A stretch of DNA of 64,000 nucleotides from Dactylosporangium aurantiacum (GCF_000716715.1 NZ_JNYJ01000037.1:22094-86093); one strand, 5' to 3'. Positions 26,592-35,032 are shown, counted from the first letter of the stretch. Made by a program: numbers and translations. Notes: a model not told the origin generated them from the sequence alone.

Positions 26592-27961
26592 GCAAGCCCC
26601 TGCTGGTCCTCGACGTGGTCGGGCTGACGCCCCGGCTGCTGCCGCACATGCCGCGCCTGTCCGCGGTCGGCGCCGCGGTGCCGCTGCGGCCCGTGCTGCC
26701 CGCGGTCACCTGCTCCGTGCAATCGACGTTCCTCACCGGGGCCATGCCGTCCGACCACGGAATCGTCGGCAACGGCTGGTACTTCCGGGACCTGGGCGAG
26801 ATCTTCCTGTGGCGCCAGCACAACGCCCTCGTCGGCGGCGACAAGCTGTGGCACGCCGCCCGCCGGGTCAAGCCGGACTACACGGTGGCGAACGTGTGCT
26901 GGTGGTACGCGATGGGCGCCGACGTCGACTGGACCGTGACCCCGCGCCCCATCTACTACGCCGACGGGCGCAAGGAGCCGGACTGCTACACGTTCCCGCC
27001 CGCGCTGCACGACGAGCTGACCGCCCGCCTCGGCGAGTTCCCGCTGTTCACGTACTGGGGACCCGGCGCCGGCATCCCGTCCTCGGAGTGGATCGCCAGG
27101 GCCGCCGAGCAGATCCTGGTCGACAAGTCGCCGGACCTGACCCTGGTGTACCTGCCGCACCTCGACTACGACCTCCAGCGCTTCGGCCCGTCCTCGCCGG
27201 AGGCCGCCAAGGCCGCCGCCGCGCTGGACAACGTCGTCGCTCCCCTGCTGGCGGCCGCCGCCGCGCGGGACGTCACGGTCGTCGTCCTCTCGGAGTACGG
27301 CATCACCGACGCGAGCCGCCCGGTCGACGTCAACCGCCTGCTGCGCGCCGAAGGGCTGCTCAACGTCTACACCCAGGACGGCATGGAGTACCTCGACCCG
27401 TGGACGTCGCGGGCCTTCGCGGTCGCCGACCACCAGGTCGCGCACGTGTACGTCCGCGACGCCGCCGACCTGCCGCTGGTGCAGAAGCTGTGCGCCGGCC
27501 TGCCCGGCGTCGGCGAGGTCCTCGACGCCGCCGGCAAGCAGCGCACCGGCCTGGACCACGAGCGCGCCGGCGAGCTGGTCCTGCTCGCCGAGCCCGACGC
27601 GTGGTTCACGTACTACTACTGGCTCGACGACGCCCGCCGCCCCGACTTCGCGCAGCTGGTCGAGATCCACCGCAAGCCCGGCTACGACCCGGCGGAGCTG
27701 CTCTTCGACCCGGCCGCCCCGGGCGCGGCGAAGGCCCGGGCCGGGGTCGCGCTGGCCCGCAAGAAGCTCGGGATGCGGTACATGATGAGCGTCGTCGGCC
27801 TGGACGCCGGCGCCCGGGCGGTCAAGGGCTCCCACGGGCTGCTGCCGTCCACGGTGGACGACGGGCCGGTGTGGATGTGCAGCGACCCGGCGGTGGCGCC
27901 CGAGTCGGTCGACGCGACGGACGTGAAGGGGCTGCTGCTGCGCCTCGCCGGACTGGCCTGA
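26588..27961 (+). CDS. eboF: EboF: alkaline-phosphatase-superfamily phosphodiesterase, 457 aa
   Basis: Nucleotide pyrophosphatase/phosphodiesterase fold. The first metal Asp is in VLDVVG, the nucleophile Thr in PAVTCSVQSTF, and LPHLDYDLQ and KGSHGLLP supply further ligands. The usual SDHG metal motif reads SEYGI (Asp to Glu, His to Tyr), which may be normal for EboF or may lower metal affinity. No signal peptide, so it is cytoplasmic as predicted. Last gene of the cluster, 4-nt overlap with EboE, and only 22 nt from the convergent kinase. Confidence 0.87.
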   Translation: MSKPLLVLDVVGLTPRLLPHMPRLSAVGAAVPLRPVLPAVTCSVQSTFLTGAMPSDHGIVGNGWYFRDLGEIFLWRQHNALVGGDKLWHAARRVKPDYTVANVCWWYAMGADVDWTVTPRPIYYADGRKEPDCYTFPPALHDELTARLGEFPLFTYWGPGAGIPSSEWIARAAEQILVDKSPDLTLVYLPHLDYDLQRFGPSSPEAAKAAAALDNVVAPLLAAAAARDVTVVVLSEYGITDASRPVDVNRLLRAEGLLNVYTQDGMEYLDPWTSRAFAVADHQVAHVYVRDAADLPLVQKLCAGLPGVGEVLDAAGKQRTGLDHERAGELVLLAEPDAWFTYYYWLDDARRPDFAQLVEIHRKPGYDPAELLFDPAAPGAAKARAGVALARKKLGMRYMMSVVGLDAGARAVKGSHGLLPSTVDDGPVWMCSDPAVAPESVDATDVKGLLLRLAGLA

Positions 27962-27983
27962 CGGGCGGCTCAGGCGTGCGGGT

Positions 27984-28868
27984 TCAGCGGACGAGGAGCC
28001 AGGCGCCCTGCGCGACGGTCCAGTGCCGGGAGCGGAACGGGCCGGTCAGCTCGCCGTCGGCGTTGACGTGGAACGGCTCGCCCTCGATGCGGATGTCACG
28101 GCCGCGCAGGTGGGTCACGTCGTCCCGGCCGGGGTGGCGGCCCTTGCGCAGGGCGAGGGCGTAGCCGACCCGCGCGAGGGGCCCGACGGCGAACGAGACG
28201 GTGACGTCGGCGAGGCCGTCCGTCGGGTCCGCGGCGGGGCCGAGCGCACCGGTGCCGCCGGCGATCGTCGGGGCGTTGGACAGCCCCGCCATCAGCACCC
28301 GCCGCCGCCCGCGCGCCACCACGGCGCCGTCGACGGTGACCCGCAGCCGCCACCCCCGCGCGGTGAACCCGGCGAGGACCGCGCCGATCGGGAACGCGGC
28401 GATCTTCAGCCACCGCTTCAGCGGCCGGGCCTTCAACGCGGCCTCGGCGCCGGCACCGACGTGGACGGCGTTGACGACGACCCCGGCACCGTCGGCGACG
28501 ATCAGGTCCGTCGGGCGCGCCGTGCCGGTCGCGGCGAGCCGGGCGGCGGCCGCGACGTCGTCGACGGGGATGCCGACGCCGCGGGCGAAGTCGTTGCCGG
28601 TGCCGAGCGGGATCAGGGCGACCTCGCACGTGCCGGCCTCGCCCCGGCGCAGCAGCGCGCCGACCATCGTGTGCAGCGAGCCGTCACCGCCGACGACCAC
28701 CAGCCGGCGCCCGCGGCGCGCGTCGAGGATCCGGTCCACGTCGCCGGCGTCGCCGCAGGCCGCCGTCTCCACGTCGCCGGCGTCGCGCAGGACGGTCAGG
28801 ACCGCCTCGACGGCATCGGCCTCGGTCCGCCCGGCGAGCTCGTTCGTGACGACCAGCACCCCGCTCAC
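27984..28868 (-). CDS. Diacylglycerol/lipid kinase family protein, 294 aa
   Basis: DAGK catalytic domain: VVGGDGSLHTMV (nucleotide loop) and PLGTGNDFARGVGIP. The C-terminal beta domain has LMAGLSNAPTIAGG and FHVNADGE. Phosphorylates a lipid or sphingoid-like alcohol. GTG 28868 (VSGVLVVTNE) starts the domain; the ribosome site is weak. Its 3' end faces the ebo-type cluster, and no functional link can be shown. Confidence 0.85.
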   Translation of the reverse strand: MSGVLVVTNELAGRTEADAVEAVLTVLRDAGDVETAACGDAGDVDRILDARRGRRLVVVGGDGSLHTMVGALLRRGEAGTCEVALIPLGTGNDFARGVGIPVDDVAAAARLAATGTARPTDLIVADGAGVVVNAVHVGAGAEAALKARPLKRWLKIAAFPIGAVLAGFTARGWRLRVTVDGAVVARGRRRVLMAGLSNAPTIAGGTGALGPAADPTDGLADVTVSFAVGPLARVGYALALRKGRHPGRDDVTHLRGRDIRIEGEPFHVNADGELTGPFRSRHWTVAQGAWLLVR

Positions 28869-28960
28869 GATACGGGCTGCATGTGACGTGCGACGCCGCC
28901 GCGACCGGGTCGTACCGGAGAACGACCGCCGACGACCCGCGGGACGTGCGGCAGGCCCCC

Positions 28961-31675
28961 TCAGCTGCCGGCCTTGACCCACGCGGCGATCTGCGTCCGC
29001 GACTCCAGGTTGAGCTTGCTCAGAATGTTGGAGACGTGCACGGCCGCGGTCCGCGGCGAGATGTACAGCCGACGGGCCAGCTCGGCGTTGGTCAGGCCCT
29101 CCGCGAGCAGCACCGCCACCTCCCGCTCCCGTGGCGTCAGGGCCTGGTCGCCGGCGACGGGGCCGCCGAGGCCGAGCCGCCCGCGCAGCGCCGACAGCTC
29201 CGCGACCCGCCACCCGGACCAGCGCGCGAGGAGCGGCTCGGCGGTGCGGACATGCTGGCGGGCTCCGTCGAGGTCGCCGAGGGCGACCAGGCAGCGGGCG
29301 GCGCCGACGTGACCGGAGCCCTTCGTGGCCGGCAGCAGCATCGACGGCTCGGCGACCGCGCGCCGGTAGCCGGCGAGCGCGGCGGTGTGGTCGCCGGCGG
29401 CCTCGGCGATCTGCGCGTCGGCGAGCCACCGCCACGCGTCGTCGAAGAACGGGTCGTCGATCGCGGCGGCGACCGGCCGCAGCTCGTCGACGCCGAGCCC
29501 GCCGACGAGCCCGGCGGAGATGAGGTCGTGGGCGAAGTCGCGGCCGGTGACCCCGGTGACCCGCACCGCGTCGAGGACCGCCCGGAGCAGCTCGCGGGCC
29601 TGGTCGGTGTGCCCGCGCCGGGCGGCCAGGTGGAACTGCAGGCCGGGCACCGACGTCTGGGTCAGCATCGTGTACGTGTCGGTCGCCTCGACCATGCCGC
29701 GGATGACGGTGTCGGCCCGGTCCAGCTCGCCGGCCTCCAGCAGCAGCCCGGCGAAGAACACGCCGTGGTAGTCGATGCCGTTGCGGGTGCGCAGCAGGCC
29801 GCGGTCGCGCCGCCGGGCCGACTCCAGCTCGGCGAGGGCCCCGCCGAGGTTGCCCTCCTGCACGGCGAGCCGGGCGCGGCCCTGGAAGTACGCGGCGACG
29901 GCGAGGGACTCGAAGCCGGCCCGCTCAGCGAACGTCCGCATCCGCTCCAGCGCCGCGGCCCAGTCGGCCGGGCCGCCGGGCAGCAGGTTGTACAGGTTGT
30001 TGAGCGACCGGGCGGCGAGCAGCCACTCGCCTGCCTGCTCGGCCTCCTGGGCCGCCTCGTTGAGCAGCTTGATGCCGTCGTCGACGCCGGCGGCGAAGTT
30101 GACCAGCGCCGAGCCCTTCTCGACCTTGCCGGCCAGCCACACGGCCGGCAGCCCGAGCCGCTCGCCGAGGCTGATCGCCTTGTCCGCCCACTCGATGGCG
30201 CACTCGGTGTTGTCCATGAGCATGTACGCCTGGGCGATCGCCGCATACGCGTGGGCCTTCGCCGGCCCGTCGTCGAGCGGCTCGATCTCGGCGCGCAGCT
30301 CCTCGGCCCGCTCCTGCATGCTGCCGCTGCTGCCGATCTCCCAGCTGAGCCGCACGAGCAGCCGCAGCGCGTCGGCGCGGTCGGCGCGGGTGCCGGCGGC
30401 GGCGAGCCAGCGGCGGCCGAGCTCCTGGGCGTCGTCGAGGAGCCCGGCGAGCCACGCGGCGCGCGCCCCGCACGAGAGCAGCTCCACGTCGTCGGGCAGC
30501 TCGTCGAGGCCCATCTCGGCCAGCTGCAGCGCCTGGTACGGCGAGCCCATCGCCAGGTAGGTGGCCAGTCCGCGCCGGGCGGCCTCGACCATGTCGAGGT
30601 AGCGGCCGGCGCCGCGGGCGTGGTGCGCGACGAGCGCGTAGTCCTTGCTGCCGGTGGACAGCAGCGTCTCCAGGGCCAGCTCGTGCAGGCGGCGGCGCTG
30701 GCGGGCGAGCAGCTCGTCGGCGAGCGCCTCGCGGGTCAGTGCGTGCCGGAAGCTGAACTCGTCGTCGCCGGTCTCCACCATCAGCCCGCGCCGCACGAGG
30801 ACCCGCAGCGCGTCGATGAGCTCCGGCTCGCTGTGGCTGGTGACGGCTGCGAGCAGGTCGAACGGGACCTTGCGGCCGAGCACCGCGGCGGCCTCGACGA
30901 TGCGTTTCTCGGTCGGGTCGAGGTCGTCGAGCTGGCGCCGCAGCGCCTCGGCCACGTTCCACGGCAGCGGCCGGTCGCACAGCGTGTCGAGGTCCTCGTC
31001 GCCGTTGGCCTTGATCAGCTCTTCGAGGAAGAACGGGTTGCCACCGGTGCGGTTGTGCAGTGACAGCGCCGTCCGGTACGCCGGCGGCCGGCCGGTCACG
31101 GACTTCAGGAACCGTGACGTCTCGGCGAGGTTGAGCCGCTCCAGCCGCACGTTGGTCACCATGTACCGCCGCTCGAGCCGGGTCAGCAGATCGGCCAGGG
31201 GGTGCCGGCGGGTGACCTCGTCGGGCCGGTAGGTGCCGATGAGCAGCCGGCTGCCGGGCAGGTCCGCGATCCGCTCGAACAGCGCGACGCTCTCCGAGTC
31301 GGCCCAGTGCAGGTCCTCGAACACGACCACCGACGGCCCGGGCGTGGTCAGCAGCCGCACGATCTCCAGCCCGGCCTGGATCCGGTCGATCATCGACCGG
31401 GACGCGTCGGTGACGGTCACCAGCAGCTCCGGGTCGAGCCCGGCCGAGCGGTGGCAGCTGTCGATCGCGTCGAGCAGCACCTCGAACGGCCGGCTCAGCG
31501 TGCCGGGATCGGCCTGCCCGTCGAGCACCGGCACCGTCTCGGGCAAGCCCGTGATCAGCTCCTGCACCAGACGGCTCTTACCGATGCCCGGCTCGCCGCC
31601 GAGCATGGCGATGGACGGCTCGGACCCGTCGAGGAGCCGCCGCAACCGGCGCAGCTCATCGTCGCGGCCGACCAT
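28961..31675 (-). CDS. LAL-type transcriptional regulator (ATPase + LuxR HTH), 904 aa
   Basis: The N-terminal ATPase has GGEPGIGKSRL (P-loop) and VVVFEDLHWAD (Walker B). A long TPR-like helical region follows, and a C-terminal LuxR HTH (LTPREREVAVLLAEG, AVHVSNILSKL). ATG 31675 (MVGRDDELRRL) starts the conserved domain, 8 nt after the stop of the 62-aa gene whose GGAGTGA supplies the ribosome site. Starts at 31678, 31687 or 31708 are possible. The small gene upstream is probably co-transcribed. Confidence 0.88.
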   Translation of the reverse strand: MVGRDDELRRLRRLLDGSEPSIAMLGGEPGIGKSRLVQELITGLPETVPVLDGQADPGTLSRPFEVLLDAIDSCHRSAGLDPELLVTVTDASRSMIDRIQAGLEIVRLLTTPGPSVVVFEDLHWADSESVALFERIADLPGSRLLIGTYRPDEVTRRHPLADLLTRLERRYMVTNVRLERLNLAETSRFLKSVTGRPPAYRTALSLHNRTGGNPFFLEELIKANGDEDLDTLCDRPLPWNVAEALRRQLDDLDPTEKRIVEAAAVLGRKVPFDLLAAVTSHSEPELIDALRVLVRRGLMVETGDDEFSFRHALTREALADELLARQRRRLHELALETLLSTGSKDYALVAHHARGAGRYLDMVEAARRGLATYLAMGSPYQALQLAEMGLDELPDDVELLSCGARAAWLAGLLDDAQELGRRWLAAAGTRADRADALRLLVRLSWEIGSSGSMQERAEELRAEIEPLDDGPAKAHAYAAIAQAYMLMDNTECAIEWADKAISLGERLGLPAVWLAGKVEKGSALVNFAAGVDDGIKLLNEAAQEAEQAGEWLLAARSLNNLYNLLPGGPADWAAALERMRTFAERAGFESLAVAAYFQGRARLAVQEGNLGGALAELESARRRDRGLLRTRNGIDYHGVFFAGLLLEAGELDRADTVIRGMVEATDTYTMLTQTSVPGLQFHLAARRGHTDQARELLRAVLDAVRVTGVTGRDFAHDLISAGLVGGLGVDELRPVAAAIDDPFFDDAWRWLADAQIAEAAGDHTAALAGYRRAVAEPSMLLPATKGSGHVGAARCLVALGDLDGARQHVRTAEPLLARWSGWRVAELSALRGRLGLGGPVAGDQALTPREREVAVLLAEGLTNAELARRLYISPRTAAVHVSNILSKLNLESRTQIAAWVKAGS

Positions 31676-31683
31676 CACCTGGC

Positions 31684-31872
31684 TCACTCCGCTACGGCTG
31701 GCCCGCACGCCACCAGCCTACCGGCGGGCGGGCGGTGCGATGGCTGTGACGGACGCGACCTGCGCCACCACGGCCGGTCGTCCCCGCCGGCGCGCCGGGG
31801 GCCGCGGCCGAGGCCGAGCAGGTCCTCCTGACGGTGCTGGACCTGCACGAAGAGAAACACTGGGTGCATCAT
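31684..31872 (-). CDS. 62-aa protein, paralogue of the 43-aa gene at 32157-32288
   Basis: Begins MMHPVFLFVQVQHRQEDLL, then becomes Arg/Pro/Gly-rich. AAGGAG lies 7 nt before the double ATG. Its opening fits the same M-x-HP-x3-L-x5-RQ-x2-LL pattern as the neighbouring 43-aa protein. Both have a matching 5' leader with TACGTAA about 75 nt upstream, which is the best evidence that it is real. It leads into the LAL gene. Function unknown. Confidence 0.6.
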   Translation of the reverse strand: MMHPVFLFVQVQHRQEDLLGLGRGPRRAGGDDRPWWRRSRPSQPSHRPPAGRLVACGPAVAE

Positions 31873-31946
31873 GGCTGGCTCCTTCACTCGGTGATGTCCC
31901 CATCCTGGTCGGGTAAGGAGCCGTTTCCATCTGTACCTGTTACGTA
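31873..31946 (-). promoter_or_regulatory. conserved leader of the 62-aa gene
   Basis: Read on the minus strand: TACGTAA-N8-GATG, then CCTTACC, then GATGGGGACATCAC, then AAGGAG and ATG. The same elements in the same order and at nearly the same distances precede the 43-aa gene (32289-32364). TACGTAA ends 67 nt from the ATG. Confidence 0.6.
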
Positions 31947-32066
31947 TCTTGGCCGCCGCGCCGGTACCTAGACCCGGTCGGCGGTCGTAGTCACCGCCGC
32001 ACCGGCACCACCGGACGCCGGCGGCGGACGCACCGGGCGGCGGACCCACCTGGCCCCGGACGCACT

Positions 32067-32141
32067 GCAGCCCCGGACGGTCCAACGGCTGCCGCACCCG
32101 GAGGGAGGTGGTGCGGCAGCCGCGGAGGCATCCGGGGCTGC
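32067..32141. terminator. nested double hairpin downstream of the 43-aa gene
   Basis: Outer stem of 11 bp (GCAGCCCCGGA with TCCGGGGCTGC) enclosing an inner 12-bp perfect stem (GGCTGCCGCACC with GGTGCGGCAGCC, 11-nt loop). It starts 15 nt after the small gene's stop. Terminator or stable RNA structure. Confidence 0.65.
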
Positions 32142-32156
32142 GGGGTTGCGGGCCGG

Positions 32157-32288
32157 TCAGGCCGCCGTGCCGGAGCGATGCGCTCTGCGGCGCAGCTTTA
32201 CGCGGCTTGACCAGTGTTTCGCCTCGTCGAGCATGTGCAGCTGGCGCTGGCGGACGAGCTCGGTCAGGAGAATCGGGTGGACGTTCAT
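32157..32288 (-). CDS. 43-aa basic protein, paralogue of the 62-aa gene
   Basis: Begins MNVHPILLTELVRQRQLHML and ends in a basic tail (RVKLRRRAHRSG). AGAGGAG at 8 nt gives a strong start at 32288. It resembles short actinobacterial proteins that open with an HP...RQ..LL helix; none has a known role. The leader matches that of the 62-aa gene. It is followed by a large nested hairpin. Confidence 0.65.
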   Translation of the reverse strand: MNVHPILLTELVRQRQLHMLDEAKHWSSRVKLRRRAHRSGTAA

Positions 32289-32417
32289 GTCGGTGCTCCT
32301 CTGCGATCCGTGTGTCACCATCGTCGCGCGGTAAGGCCCACGCGGCATCGGTCACGCTTACGTAATCGCATCGGGCAGGCATACGTAGTCGGCCGCACGA
32401 CCGAACTACGTACACGT
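32289..32417 (-). promoter_or_regulatory. leader and TACGTA boxes of the 43-aa gene
   Basis: On the minus strand: TACGTAA-N8-GATG, CCTTACC, GATGGTGACA, AGAGGAG, ATG, matching the other small gene. Two further TACGTA palindromes (32382-32387 and 32407-32412) and a CACGTA (32413-32417) extend upstream at 23-25-bp spacing towards the divergent DUF72 gene. Confidence 0.6.
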
Positions 32418-32466
32418 AGGCGACACAGGCCCTGCGGAAGCCGCCGTTTGTGGGTATCCGGTGGGC

Positions 32467-33210
32467 ATGATGCTGATCGGCACGTCGGGCTGGCAGTACC
32501 GCGACTGGCGGGGCCCGTTCTACCCCCGTGAGCTGCCGCAGCGCGCCTGGCTGGAGCACTACGCGGGCGTGTTCGGCACGGTCGAGGTGAACAACGCGTT
32601 CTACCGGCTGCCGGAGCGCTCGACGTTCGAGGGATGGCGCGACCGTACGCCGGGGGACTTCGTCGTAGCGGTGAAGGCCAGCCGGTACCTGACCCACGTC
32701 CGCCGGCTGCGCGAGCCGCAGGAGCCGGTCGGGCGGCTGATGGAGCGGGCCGGCGGGCTGGGTGACCGGCTCGGGCCGGTACTGCTGCAGCTGCCACCGA
32801 CGATGCGGGTGGACGTCGCGGCGCTGGACGCGACCCTGGCCGCGTTCCCCGCGGGGGTGCGGGTGGCGGTCGAGCCGCGGCACACCTCGTGGTGGGTCGA
32901 CGAGGTGCGGCAGGTCCTGCGCGACCGTGGCGCGGCGCTGTGCTGGGCCGACCGGGGCAGCCGGCCGGTGACGCCGCTGTGGGCGACCAGCGACTGGGGC
33001 TACCTGCGGCTGCACGAGGGGCGGGCGAAGCCGTGGCCGCGGTACGGCCGCACCGCGCTGGACACGTGGGCGGGCCGGCTGGCGCAGTTCGGCGAGTCGT
33101 ACGTCTACTGCAACAACGACCCGGGCTGCGCCGCCGTGCGCGACGCGCTGGCGCTGGCCCGGCTGGCCCGGCGCCGAGGGCTGGAGGTTGGTCGGGCGGG
33201 CGCGCCGTAG
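32467..33210 (+). CDS. DUF72 protein, 247 aa
   Basis: TIM-barrel DUF72 (YecE-like): MLIGTSGWQYRDWRGPFYP at the start, VEVNNAFYRLPE, FVVAVKASRYLTH, LLQLPPTM, VAVEPRHTSWW and YVYCNNDPGC. Length is normal. ATG 32467 is taken, with GTG 32461 and ATG 32470 in frame; the ribosome site is weak. Function of the family is unsettled. Confidence 0.88.
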   Translation: MMLIGTSGWQYRDWRGPFYPRELPQRAWLEHYAGVFGTVEVNNAFYRLPERSTFEGWRDRTPGDFVVAVKASRYLTHVRRLREPQEPVGRLMERAGGLGDRLGPVLLQLPPTMRVDVAALDATLAAFPAGVRVAVEPRHTSWWVDEVRQVLRDRGAALCWADRGSRPVTPLWATSDWGYLRLHEGRAKPWPRYGRTALDTWAGRLAQFGESYVYCNNDPGCAAVRDALALARLARRRGLEVGRAGAP

Positions 33211-33219
33211 GCTGACCCG

Positions 33220-33324
33220 ATGGCCAAGTTCCTCTGCGTGATCATGATGCTGATCGCGCTGTTCGCGTACCTCGTCTGGCAGCGCAACCGGCTGCTGCGC
33301 CGCGGGCACCGCGACGGGGACTGA
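33220..33324 (+). CDS. 34-aa single-helix membrane peptide
   Basis: MAKFLCVIMMLIALFAYLVW followed by a basic tail (QRNRLLRRGHRDGD). One membrane helix with positive-inside topology. Its stop abuts the stop of the convergent kelch gene. No strong ribosome site, so it may be translated by coupling with DUF72. It could be spurious. Confidence 0.4.
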   Translation: MAKFLCVIMMLIALFAYLVWQRNRLLRRGHRDGD

Positions 33325-34302
33325 TCAGCACGGGTCGAGCTCGAGGGACTCCGTGGTGGCGGCGACGAACAGCCCCGGCTGCGGCCCGCCCGGCAGCGTG
33401 ACGAGGGTGGAGCCGACGGTCACCACCGCGAGCCCGTGCCGCGGGTTGGGCATGCCGGGCAGCGCCCGCCACCGCTGCGTCGCCGGGTCGAAGAGCTCCA
33501 CCTGCGGAAATGTCGCCTTGCCCTCACCGCCGGCGGCGACGACCCAGCCGTGGCAGGTGCCGGTCGCGGCGAGACCGCCCCGCGCGGTCGGCAGGTCGGG
33601 CCGCCGCGTCCAGGCACCCGTGGCCGGGTCGTAGGACTCGACGGTGGCGAGGTTGCCGGCGGAGGTCCGGCCGCCGACGGTGTAGAACAGCCCGCCCGCC
33701 GCCGCGCCGCCGAGGTGCTCGCGCCGGGTGGGCGGTCCGGGTGCGGAGCGCCACCGCTCGGTCACGGTGTCGTAGATCAGCGTCGTGGCGGCCAGGACGT
33801 CCTTGCCCGGGCCGATCCCGCCCGCCACGAAGATCGAAGTGCCCAGTGCCGCTCCTGTACCGGCACCGCGCGCCTCCGGCATGTCCGCCACCGACTCCCA
33901 CCGGGCCGCGCCGGCCGCGAGACGGAAGGCCGCCGCGCTCGGGGTGCCGTCGCCGAGGTAGCCGCCGAACACGTAGACCACCCCGCCGACCGCGGCCGCC
34001 ATCGCGTGGTTGACGGCGAGCGGCAGCGGCGGCCCGGCCGTCCAGGCGCCGGTGGCGGTGTCGTAGATCTCGACGGTCTTCAGGCTGCCCCCGTCGCGCT
34101 GGTACCCGCCGGCGACCACGATCCGCGTGCCGGACACGGCGGCGGCGACCTCGGTGCGCTCGGAGGGGGCGTCGGCCAGCCGGCGCCACGGGCCGGTCCG
34201 GTCCGTGGCGGTCGCGGGGCCAGTGGTGGGATGGGACCCGGACGACCCCGTGCACGCGGTCAGTCCGACCAGCATCGCGGCGGCCAGCAGTGCGACCCGC
34301 AT
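33325..34302 (-). CDS. Kelch-repeat lipoprotein, 325 aa
   Basis: Lipoprotein signal with lipobox LTAC (MRVALLAAAMLVGLTAC), then about five kelch blades, each with GG and a W about 20 residues on (VVAGGYQRDGG, YVFGGYLGDG, FVAGGIGPGK, YTVGGRTSAG, VVAAGGEGK). The beta-propeller is tethered outside the membrane. Partner or ligand unknown. ATG 34302 is the start that gives the lipobox. Confidence 0.85.
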   Translation of the reverse strand: MRVALLAAAMLVGLTACTGSSGSHPTTGPATATDRTGPWRRLADAPSERTEVAAAVSGTRIVVAGGYQRDGGSLKTVEIYDTATGAWTAGPPLPLAVNHAMAAAVGGVVYVFGGYLGDGTPSAAAFRLAAGAARWESVADMPEARGAGTGAALGTSIFVAGGIGPGKDVLAATTLIYDTVTERWRSAPGPPTRREHLGGAAAGGLFYTVGGRTSAGNLATVESYDPATGAWTRRPDLPTARGGLAATGTCHGWVVAAGGEGKATFPQVELFDPATQRWRALPGMPNPRHGLAVVTVGSTLVTLPGGPQPGLFVAATTESLELDPC

Positions 34303-34573
34303 GGGTCCAGTGTCGTCGATACGACGCCACATCGGTACCGGCGCGGCATCAGAAGTTTCAATTCATCCGATAGCCGATAAATTGGCCGGACAAAGCACGC
34401 GAATGCCCCGAAGTCGGTCTACGTAATGCGTTCGAAGAATTGCTGTCGGTGATGGTGGGGCAACGGAAGCGCTACCTTTTCGATATTCTGTGCGCTCTAT
34501 GGGGACCGGAGGGGGGCCGCCACATGGGTATGCGAGGTGTCGTGTCACTGCATGAGCGTCTGCGTGGCACGCG

Positions 34574-35032
34574 GTGACCGCTACGCAGGACGTCGCCGCG
34601 CATTCGACGGCGACGGAGACCGTGCTGCACCTGCACCGGGCGGCCAACGCCGTGCGGCAGCACGTCGAGCAGGTGGTGCTGCGTCCGCGGCAGCTGACGT
34701 GGACCGGCTTCGTGGTGCTGCGCACGGTGTGGGGGGCCCGCAGGATGGAGACCCGGCACGTCGCCGAGCAGGCGGGCATCTCCAAGGCGACGCTCACCGG
34801 CGTCGTCGACACGCTGTCGGGCCGGGGGCTGGTGCGGCGCGGCCCGCACCCCGACGACGGCCGGCTGGTCGTGCTGCAACTCACCCGCAAGGGCCAGCGG
34901 CTCATCCGTGAGCTGCTGCCGGAGTCACAGAGCGCGGAGGTGTTCGCCCTTTCCTACCTCGAACCGGCCCAGCTCGCCGTCGTCACGACTGCACTGCGTG
35001 GAATGATCGCTCACCTGGAGCGACCACGCTGA
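34574..35032 (+). CDS. MarR-family transcriptional regulator, 152 aa
   Basis: Winged helix: LTWTGFVVLRTVW, RHVAEQAGISKATLTGVVDTL (recognition helix) and the wing RRGPHPDDGRLVVLQLT. C-terminal dimer helix. GTG 34574. Nearest neighbours are the kelch lipoprotein (divergent, 271 bp away) and a kinase downstream; no target is evident. Confidence 0.88.
   Translation: MTATQDVAAHSTATETVLHLHRAANAVRQHVEQVVLRPRQLTWTGFVVLRTVWGARRMETRHVAEQAGISKATLTGVVDTLSGRGLVRRGPHPDDGRLVVLQLTRKGQRLIRELLPESQSAEVFALSYLEPAQLAVVTTALRGMIAHLERPR

Noticed and set aside
28883..31063. Long plus-strand frame opposite the second LAL gene
   Set aside because: Gly/Gln/Val-rich shadow of the LAL codons with no recognisable domain.
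34303..34573. Possible small gene between the kelch and MarR genes
   Set aside because: Minus-strand frames exist but lack ribosome sites and conserved-looking sequence. An AT-richer patch near 34350-34390 looks regulatory.
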